DNA of 64,000 nt from an uncultured Prevotella sp. (GTDB lineage Bacteria; Bacteroidota; Bacteroidia; Bacteroidales; Bacteroidaceae). Location of the stretch: contig ONYL01000011.1 of NCBI GenBank assembly GCA_900322035.1, positions 19,042 to 83,041 of the forward strand, given 5' to 3'. The translations under genes were made by a program, and so were the position numbers. Every line of letters begins with the position of its first letter. The first letter of the stretch is position 1. Positions 61,589 to 64,000 of this stretch are shown here, one piece after another. The notes beneath the pieces were generated by a model. It made no database searches. It saw only the letters and a program-made list of their open reading frames with translations, and was not told the origin of the DNA.

Positions 61589-62782
61589 TCATTTGAGTTT
61601 CGCGAGAGCTTCTTTGATGCGCCTCAGTGCCTCCCGGATATTATCCTCGCTCGTGGCATAGCTCATGCGGAAATAGCCGGGAGCCCCGAAAGCGTCGCCG
61701 GCCACCGTCGCCACGTGTCCTTCTTCAAGCAAATAAAGGGCCAAGTCGGTGGAGTTGCTGATGGTGTGGGTGCCGTTGCTCTTGCCGAAGAAGCTGGAAC
61801 ACTTCGGGAAAAGATAGAAGGCTCCTTCTGGAACGTTCACCTCCAGGCCGTTGATTTCTCGTCCCAGTTCGACAATGAGGTCGCGCCGGCGTTCGAATGC
61901 CTGCCTCATGGCTTCGCGGGCTTCTTGCGGACTGGTGTAGGCGGCGAGGGCAGCCATCTGACTGACGTCGCACGTGCCGCTGGTATATTGCCCTTGAAGT
62001 TTGTTCATGCCTTTCACGATCCATTCCGGTGCTGCCACCCATCCTAATCGCCAGCCTGTCATGGCATAGGCTTTTGAGGCTCCGTTGGCAATGATGACAC
62101 GTTCCTTCATCCCGGTGAACTCGGCCATGCTGTGGGTGTGGCCTACATAGGTGATGTGCTCGTAAATCTCGTCGGAGAGCACGAAAACGTTCTCATGGCG
62201 GCGAATCACTTCGGCCAATTCTTGCAGCTCGTCTTTGCTGTAAACGCTTCCCGTAGGATTGGAAGGTGAACAGAGAATGAGCATCTTTGTTTTTGGCGTG
62301 ATGGCCGCTTCCAACTGATCTGGCGTCATCTTGAAGTTGTTCTCTATTTCCGTGCTGACCACAACGGGAATGCCGCCTGCCAACTTCACCATTTGAGGAT
62401 AGCTTACCCAGTAAGGGGCTGGAATGACCACTTCATCTCCGGGATTGACGAGAGCGAGAACCGCGTTGCACACACCTTGCTTGCCACCGGTACCTACAAT
62501 GATTTCTGATGTATTGTAGTCCAATCCATTCTCATTCTTGAGCTTTTCTGAGATGGCTTGGCGCAGTGCCAGGTAGCCCGGCACGGGTGAATACTTGGAG
62601 TAGTTGTCGTCGATGGCCTTTTTGCCAGCTTCCTTGATGAACTCGGGCGTGTTGAAGTCGGGTTCGCCCACACTCATGTTGATCACGTCAACACCTTGCG
62701 CGCGCATCTCGCTACTTTTCTGTGACATGGCCAGCGTTGCTGACGGTGCCAACCTGTTGAGTCTGTCGGATAATTGGGTCAT
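61589..62782 (-). CDS. class I PLP-dependent aminotransferase (aspartate aminotransferase-like)
   Basis: This 397-residue enzyme of fold type I, subgroup I-gamma, opens LSDRLNRLAPSATLAMSQKS and has VDVINMSVGEPDFNTPEFIK, the glycine-rich VGTGGKQGVCNAVLALVNPG, substrate-binding CSPSNPTGSVYSKDEL, VLSDEIYEHITYVG, and the PLP-lysine motif NGASKAYAMTGWRLGW. Length and motifs match bacterial aspartate/prephenate aminotransferases; substrate preference cannot be settled by eye. It stands alone with a -7 box upstream. Confidence 0.9.
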   Translation of the reverse strand: MTQLSDRLNRLAPSATLAMSQKSSEMRAQGVDVINMSVGEPDFNTPEFIKEAGKKAIDDNYSKYSPVPGYLALRQAISEKLKNENGLDYNTSEIIVGTGGKQGVCNAVLALVNPGDEVVIPAPYWVSYPQMVKLAGGIPVVVSTEIENNFKMTPDQLEAAITPKTKMLILCSPSNPTGSVYSKDELQELAEVIRRHENVFVLSDEIYEHITYVGHTHSMAEFTGMKERVIIANGASKAYAMTGWRLGWVAAPEWIVKGMNKLQGQYTSGTCDVSQMAALAAYTSPQEAREAMRQAFERRRDLIVELGREINGLEVNVPEGAFYLFPKCSSFFGKSNGTHTISNSTDLALYLLEEGHVATVAGDAFGAPGYFRMSYATSEDNIREALRRIKEALAKLK

Positions 62783-62806
62783 ATTCTAATTTCTTAAAAA
62801 GCTTTG

Positions 62807-62814
62807 CAAAAGTA
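62807..62814 (-). promoter_or_regulatory. -7 box TACTTTTG of the aminotransferase gene
   Basis: TACTTTTG on the minus strand, 24 bases before the ATG at 62782. No clear -33 TTTG at the normal spacing. Confidence 0.5.
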
Positions 62815-62945
62815 ATCAAATTATTTATTAAAACGAAGCTTTTAACATATTATTTCGAAAGAGAAAATAAAAATGTAATCCTTAGCCTTTTCATCTTTAT
62901 CACTTGTTCATCAATCCACCCTTTCGAAATGCTTGTTGATAGATT

Positions 62946-62961
62946 CAACTTTCGAAAGTTG
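62946..62961. repeat. perfect 16-bp palindrome
   Basis: CAACTTTCGAAAGTTG is fully self-complementary and lies about 160 bases upstream of the aminotransferase start. It overlaps a minus-strand open frame of 75 codons (62911-63138) that I do not recognise and do not accept as a gene. Confidence 0.5.
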
Positions 62962-63183
62962 CGCAATGCGGATTTCGCCGTGGAAGGTGGTGAGAGTAAT
63001 CATAGAATCCAACGTTTTCGTTAAGCCAACTGAGCAAAGACCAGCTTGCCTGATCTCTGTCATGGCGAGCAAACGAAGGATAAAATCCAAGATTTGTATA
63101 CGCAAGAGGAATGGAAAACAGGCCTTGACGTTTACCAACTTACGATAGCAGGAAAATCCCGGGCAGGCTTTTGCTCCTTAAGC

Positions 63184-63255
63184 CATAGGTGTGAAGCCAG
63201 CCCATGATGGATAGCGCTATACCTAAAAATCGCTTTATGGCATAAATAAAGCAGA
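63184..63255. repeat. decayed copy of the mobile element's internal repeat
   Basis: It runs from CATAGGTGTGAAGCCAGCCC, through GCCCATGATGG and CGCTATA, to GGCATAAATAAAGCAG and aligns along its length with 42621-42693, at roughly three-quarters identity. No terminal inverted repeats and no GxxExxY gene are nearby, so it is probably a fragment of a related element. Confidence 0.55.
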
Positions 63256-63944
63256 AGAAAAGTCGGTTTTTATTGTCGCGAGGGAATCTTTGGGAAGAGA
63301 CTCGCATCGTAGTCTTAGCTTCTACAAATGTCCCTTTGGTGATTATATACCTATTTATATTATCATCTTGTTTAGCTCTTTCTTTGCCCAAGAGAATGTA
63401 TGTGGTAACGGTTGGTCAATCTTGGGTGGGAGAGGGGTGAAAAGAGACTTCATATCACCCAAGCTTGCGGGAATGATTCAGACCGCTTAGCCGGGGCGTG
63501 CCATGTGCCTGCTTTAAAAAATACGTTATATTCATCAACAAAATGAGATAGTATCAAGTTATGGCAATAAAGTATTATTTGTTTCGATTGAATTCATTTA
63601 ACTTTGCAATCAGAAAGAACCAGCAACTAAAAGAAGACGGCCAATCTATAAAAGTGCAAGAATATGTCATTCGTTTTAAAAGTGTGTTTGCGTCTGCTGC
63701 ACGTGACATTACAAGCAAATGTGGATGACGGTGAGTCGGCCCATAGGTGAAAAAGATAAAAACATCAGAATCCCATAAGGAAAGTTGAGATTTTCATTAG
63801 ATAGTTTCTATTAGGTTACATTATAAAGTATTGGTTTTATCAAGTGACCCGACCGTGAGGCCCGGTCATTCTTCAAACGAAAAAGAAATGAAAAAAATTT
63901 TTCGACCTGTACGGTTGAAAATTTGAATGCTGCCATATCAAATA
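63256..63944. other. AT-rich intergenic stretch, no gene seen
   Basis: No convincing coding frame, promoter or RNA gene was found. A short inverted repeat, TGACC...GGTCA, lies near 63845-63868. The next gene presumably starts beyond the window. Confidence 0.4.
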
Positions 63945-64000
63945 TTTCCCCACATTTCCCGTTATAACTAAAATTATAAAGTCATAACGGACGTGGGAAA
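63945..64000. repeat. imperfect inverted repeat at the window edge
   Basis: TTTCCCCAC...CCGTTAT (63945-63965) faces ATAACGG...GTGGGAAA (63984-64000) around an 18-base centre. It could be an operator, a hairpin or the end of a mobile element; the sequence stops here. Confidence 0.4.

Noticed and set aside
62911-63138. A 75-codon minus-strand frame upstream of the aminotransferase
   Set aside because: The translation has no recognisable motif, no promoter box and no neighbour support. It may be a remnant but cannot be defended as a gene.

Overview
The window comes from a member of the Bacteroidota, most likely a Prevotellaceae species (Prevotella in the broad sense). Several things point there: many genes are preceded by the Bacteroidota -33/-7 promoter pair TTTG-N19/20-TAnnTTTG; Shine-Dalgarno sequences are mostly absent; there are two C10 (streptopain/interpain-type) cysteine proteases; secreted proteins end in tails such as YDLQGRR...GIYIINGRKVVVR; and there is a PorT-like protein, an ExbB-ExbD-ExbD-TonB operon and an anaerobic Ser-type sulfatase maturase.

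Layout. (1) 1-13.6 kb: tail of an AraC-type regulator, then a cluster of six secreted proteins: a tandem pair of unknown 526-residue paralogues, two beta-propeller/Fn3/jelly-roll proteins (the first broken by a C-tract frameshift) and two C10 proteases. (2) 13.9-24.2 kb: a TPR-membrane-AraC regulator, a receiver/PEP-pyruvate-binding fusion, glutamate dehydrogenase, RidA, a membrane MutS-like ATPase and an overlapping metallo-beta-lactamase-fold hydrolase. (3) 24.3-39.5 kb: a host-glycan locus with sulfatase (C-tract frameshift), its formylglycine maturase, GH84, GH20 and a FucP/NagP-type permease, plus an XRE/membrane-protein pair. The locus lies between two oppositely oriented outer-membrane barrel paralogues of identical length. 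(4) 39.7-42.3 kb: NAD(P)HX repair enzyme and a DUF4831-type protein. (5) 42.4-43.5 kb: a small mobile element carrying a GxxExxY protein, with 23-bp perfect terminal inverted repeats, an 8-bp direct target repeat and two large internal hairpins. (6) 43.6-55.4 kb: housekeeping genes (rplS, AICAR formyltransferase, fba, hpt-adk-obgE-pgeF and an M23 peptidase), a 5'-nucleotidase split into two genes in reversed domain order, a PorT-like protein and a ferredoxin. (7) 55.9-62.8 kb: the exbB-exbD-exbD-tonB-PstS-like-TPR operon and an aminotransferase. (8) 62.8-64 kb: mostly non-coding, with a decayed copy of a repeat from the mobile element.

How the parts fit together. The secreted proteases and propeller proteins carry tails resembling type IX secretion sorting signals, and a PorT-like protein is encoded at 54.3 kb. 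The glycan locus is self-contained: desulfation (Ser-type sulfatase activated by its neighbour), removal of beta-GlcNAc by GH84 and GH20, and sugar uptake by the permease. The two outer-membrane barrels beside it may draw energy from the ExbBD-TonB system encoded at 58-61 kb.

The best candidate for something undescribed is the GxxExxY element at 42427-43517. It has the marks of transposition but no transposase, and its two hairpins keep the same apex while their stems differ in sequence. No rRNA, tRNA, tmRNA or CRISPR array was seen. All assignments come from reading the sequence and recalling families; no database search was made.
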